Shown: one piece after another, positions 61,428 to 64,000 of the stretch
Position numbering within the stretch: position 1 is the first letter of the stretch
How the letters are laid out: each line of letters starts with the position of its first letter
Origin: Cryptomeria japonica
Taxonomy: Eukaryota > Streptophyta > Pinopsida > Cupressales > Cupressaceae
DNA length: 64,000 bases
NCBI RefSeq assembly: GCF_030272615.1
Contig: NC_081406.1
Span: 260,203,386 to 260,267,385 of the forward strand
Reading direction: 5' to 3'
Made by a program: the position numbers and the translations under genes
Notes under the pieces: generated by a model
What the model was told of the DNA's origin: nothing
Seen by the model: the letters and a program-made list of their open reading frames with translations, nothing else
Database searches by the model: none

Positions 61428-61645
61428 TGTAATGGCCGCTTTCGTCAGAATTACGATGAACTCGAGCACTTTTTTGAAAAAAAGAAAATTCTCATTGCTA
61501 ATGCCTTCTTTGTCAAAACCAAATGGGTAATTTCCGTCAAAATTATGACGAATGCGAGCATTTTTTCAAAAAAAATCAAATTTGGCCACAATATACCTTC
61601 TTTGTCGGAAACCTCAGTCGAAAATCTAGTCCAAATGTATTAGTG
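61428..61645 (-). repeat. CACTA 5' terminus and subterminal region
   Basis: Minus strand starts CACTAATACATTTGGA at 61,645 and continues through GGTTTCCGAC, GAAGGTATATTGTGG, T-run then GAAAAAATGC, CGTCATAATTTTGACGG and GTTCATCGTAATTCTGACGA. The repeated GACG/CGTC motifs are probable transposase-binding sites. About 218 bases match 6,881-7,100 in inverted orientation. The next plus-strand bases are TCA. Confidence 0.8.
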
Positions 61646-61808
61646 TCACTTTAATCAAACTCTGTTTAGCTTCATCGCTTCAAATCAAGCTAAACACCTC
61701 GATCTTTATCTGGTTCATGATCAATCAAGTTCAGAACTAGCATTTCCTAGACATCAACTATTCTTTGAACCAATGCATTGTTCACACATTAATTCAAAGA
61801 GGGGCAAA
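61646..61808 (+). other. gypsy internal tail with polypurine tract
   Basis: A short non-coding tail ends in CAAAGAGGGGCAAA (61,795-61,808), a typical gypsy polypurine tract, directly before an LTR start. One plus frame is open through the tail but has no family resemblance. The bases TCA at 61,646-61,648 are the right-hand flank duplication of the CACTA element. Confidence 0.7.
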
Positions 61809-64000
61809 TGTAATACCCTAAAAATGGTCATCTAAAACATGGGCCCCTAATCTCGACAACATCACCAAGGTCCTAATCAAGGGCAATTAAATCAATCTTG
61901 AGCACATTATTAATTCTTTAATCATCAAATGTCACATGGCAAATCAATTACTCAATATTAATTAAATATTTATTTAATTAATTGAATCACTCCAAGAATA
62001 TCATTTTTGATCAATTATCCTATTTATTTTATTAAATATCCTTGCATATTTAATTAAATAAATAAATTTTCCATTTAATCATGCAAAAAAGGAATTAATT
62101 TATTACAAAAGATGAATTAATTACAAAGCAAGAGTTAAATTGAAAATAAAATAAAAGAATTGAATTGAGAGAGAAATCAAACTTGAGATATGATTTCTTT
62201 TTTCTAAATTTAGAACTTGAAACCAGAAAAGCAATTAATTGAATTATTGATTATTCTCTAAAATTGGAACTCAAAGCTTTTTAGAAAAAGAAGTTCAGTT
62301 GCATTGAAAAGACTCTTTTCTTGAATAAATAAAAGAATTATCTATTTTTATCACAAATTCATGGAATTAATTTAATATTATTTTCTAATGCAACTTGAAC
62401 TTCTTATCTAAATGCATTTCAATTAAACTATAATTGGAATCTATCTCAAGGTTAACCGAACCTGATTTCTCAATTATTTAAATTAATCCTAAATTGTGCT
62501 TTTTCATCATCTCTCTTGAGAATTCTCTATAAATTCAGTATTCAGCTCTAATTCAAAAGCTACCTCAGAGATTTTTGAGAACACGCTTGGAGATTATTAT
62601 TACGCTGATTTTTGCTCTGGAGTCATTGAATATATTGTGCTTTTTTAGATTATTTGCATCCATATTTAGTTTATCATTATTGTTTGAATTCGTTATTGCT
62701 TGAATTTTTCATCCATCTTGCATCCATTTTAGCTTAATATCATGCTCATATAGATTAAATCCTTCGTCTTGGTGTAGTCTATTCACTGGTATTGCTTATA
62801 AAAATCTGAGAGTAATCTTATACTCGCATCTTTTAGAAGGCAATTGGTCGATTTGTTATGGTTTTATTATTTATGCTTATATATGTCTAACCATACATGT
62901 AATGACTTAATTGAAGTGTTGTGTCCTATAGATACAGATCCTTATTTCACTTTTTCACACACACAGGTTCCTTATCTTTTGTTTATTTTCAGCTTTTGAA
63001 TTTCTCTGTGTGTTTGCTTCACGTTTGATAATGCCTTCCGAGAGTTGGGTAGAATGTTCCATTTTATATAGTTTTTTAAGGTGGTATTTAGATTAATATA
63101 TGGGTTTAAACTTTATAATAAATAGGTGTTTGTATAGTGTATTCAGAGAAATATTTAGTCTCCTATATATTGCCATTCACGGTATTGAGAAGTCTAGATT
63201 CATGGTTTGTTGTTGTGAATTCTTTGTGTTTTTTTTAGGGTTGTGCATATGGTGTTTTTTTGGTGTGGTATTGATTTTATTTGTTGTTGGTAGTGTTACT
63301 TGTGTGATTTAGACTCAAATGGAGTCTATGTGTGTGAGTTTTGGGTCTCACAGCTATGGGATAAGTCTTGAGATTTCTCTTAGTGATTTATTTAACTTTA
63401 ATCTATTTATTCCTTCTTGCTTGTCGGGTCTAGGAGACCTCTTCCATATGATTTTCATGGTCTTTCGATCTGAGTCCAATTTTAAATTTTCACTGCAAGT
63501 TTTTCATTTTTTTTTTGTGCACATGCGTGAAACTAGAAAATGAGTTAACCTTGTAGAGATATGCGTGAACCTATTAAATGAATGAGTGAACCTTTATGAC
63601 AAATGTGTTAACCAAATTTATATATGCATGAAACCTATGGTAAATGCGTTGTCTTGTTAGTCAAATACGTGATCCAATTAGACAAACGTTATCCAATCAA
63701 GTAGAAGTGTGGTTTCAGATTGTAAATGCATTGTCCAGCATCACAAGGGCGCGACCCTCCCTGTCTTAAGTGTTTTCATTGTTTTGCCCCATCTGATTTG
63801 TATTTTTGGGTTTGGTTTTATTCTAGAGGCATTTTGGGGAGTTTGTAGATGTTTTCCAGTGACAGTTATTTATTAGTTTGTTGCAATTTTACATTTTCTA
63901 TGCTTTGGAATTCTTGCTTTGATTATTGTTGAAGATTTGAGTTCTCTTTATATTGATACATTGCAATTGAGAAGATTGCATTGTTGTTGAGACAACAGGT
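61809..64000 (+). repeat. gypsy-type LTR, at least 2.2 kb, open at window end
   Basis: Starts TGTAATACCCTAAAAATG after the polypurine tract. The first part has GGGCCCCTAATCTCG and then long TTAATTAAATATTTATTTAA-type runs (61,960-62,400); later parts are T-rich. Neither a CA end with primer binding site nor a flank duplication is reached before 64,000, so the LTR probably extends beyond. Its 5' partner could be upstream of the window. The frames at 63,100-63,543 are chance frames within the LTR. Confidence 0.75.
62525..62560 (+). promoter_or_regulatory. putative LTR promoter TATA box
   Basis: CTCTATAAATTCAG (about 62,525-62,538) about 0.7 kb into the LTR, followed about 25-30 bases on by CAGCTCTAATTCAAAAG, a plausible transcript start. 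The position fits a U3/R border. Confidence 0.5.

Larger units (their letters stand above)
29040..61645 (-). mobile_element. CACTA (En/Spm) DNA transposon with nested insertions
   Basis: On the minus strand the right end reads CACTAATACATTTGGA from 61,645; the left end on the plus strand reads CACTAGTACATTCGGA from 29,040: 14 of 16 terminal bases agree. The bases just outside are TCA on both sides, the 3-bp duplication usual for CACTA elements. Between them, in the expected 5'-to-3' order on the minus strand, lie a transposase-associated domain, tnp2 core, DUF4218, DUF4216 and a Transposase_24-like gene. Nested inside are a copia element (48.19-54.72 kb), two unknown large genes and PPR debris. 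The whole is about 32.6 kb. The alternative left end at 6,881 shares longer similarity with the right end but only two of three flank bases, so the left boundary remains to be proven. Confidence 0.65.

Noticed and set aside
6881-61645. Claiming as fact that one 54.8-kb CACTA element includes the DRM hairpin and monooxygenase
   Set aside because: The flanks match only at two of three bases, the gypsy sequence does not rejoin cleanly, and an alternative left end at 29,040 has a perfect duplication; kept as a finding, not as an annotation.
63100-63543. Two plus-strand frames near the window end resembling small membrane proteins
   Set aside because: They lie inside a T-rich LTR and have no motif or splice context.
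1-64000. tRNA, rRNA or CRISPR features
   Set aside because: No cloverleaf or rRNA landmark was found, and the tandem repeats lack the regular spacer structure of CRISPR arrays; the DNA is eukaryotic.

Overview
This window looks like nuclear DNA of a seed plant with a very large, repeat-swollen genome, most likely a conifer. The reasons are nested LTR retrotransposons of several ages, a large CACTA (En/Spm) DNA transposon, PPR-gene debris with the 'KPNSTTFASILPACAKMGALE' style seen in gymnosperms, AT-rich non-coding DNA and no compact gene array. Nearly every coding region is a decayed transposon gene. The best preserved host-type gene is the 3' part of a FAD-dependent monooxygenase (16.68-18.16 kb), with five exons, canonical splice sites and no internal stop.

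Layout. 1-6.88 kb: gag-pol of a Tat/Ogre-like Ty3/gypsy element (+ strand) with a G-patch-like segment and a second RNase H, cut off inside integrase exactly where a CACTA-type terminus begins (6,881). 6.88-14.4 kb: non-coding DNA with PPR remnants and two pieces of a DRM-type (Domains Rearranged) DNA cytosine methyltransferase. One piece is a 223-bp inverted repeat of catalytic motif I (12.67-12.89 kb). The other is a 577-bp coding fragment (13.81-14.39 kb) joined in frame to a truncated copia element (14.39-16.67 kb). 16.68-18.16 kb: the monooxygenase. 18.2-29.0 kb: old copia remains, an LTR at 23.2 kb, and three direct copies of a ~700-bp repeat. 29.04-61.65 kb: a probable single CACTA element read on the minus strand, with a 3' end at 29,040, a 5' end at 61,645, matching terminal CACTA motifs and a TCA duplication on both sides. 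It carries Transposase_24-type (44.8-47.7 kb) and tnp2-type (48.1-58.9 kb) genes, ATCGA-rich repeat blocks, two large paralogous genes of unknown function (30.4-33.5 and 36.2-39.8 kb) and PPR debris. A nearly complete 6.5-kb copia element with two LTRs (48.19-54.72 kb) sits in the acidic-repeat exon of tnp2. 61.8-64 kb: a polypurine tract and the start of a long gypsy-type LTR.

Most interesting: the DRM-derived hairpin. A fold-back built from two head-to-head copies of the exon for the methyltransferase motif I could give rise to small RNAs against the host DRM gene, the de novo methylase of RNA-directed DNA methylation. In rice, CACTA-borne miR820 targets OsDRM2. This window suggests an independent, sequence-unrelated version of the same strategy. 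That is inference until small-RNA data are examined. A second theme is that most nonsense codons in the decayed frames look like C-to-T changes in CGA, CAG and CAA codons, as expected of long-term cytosine methylation.
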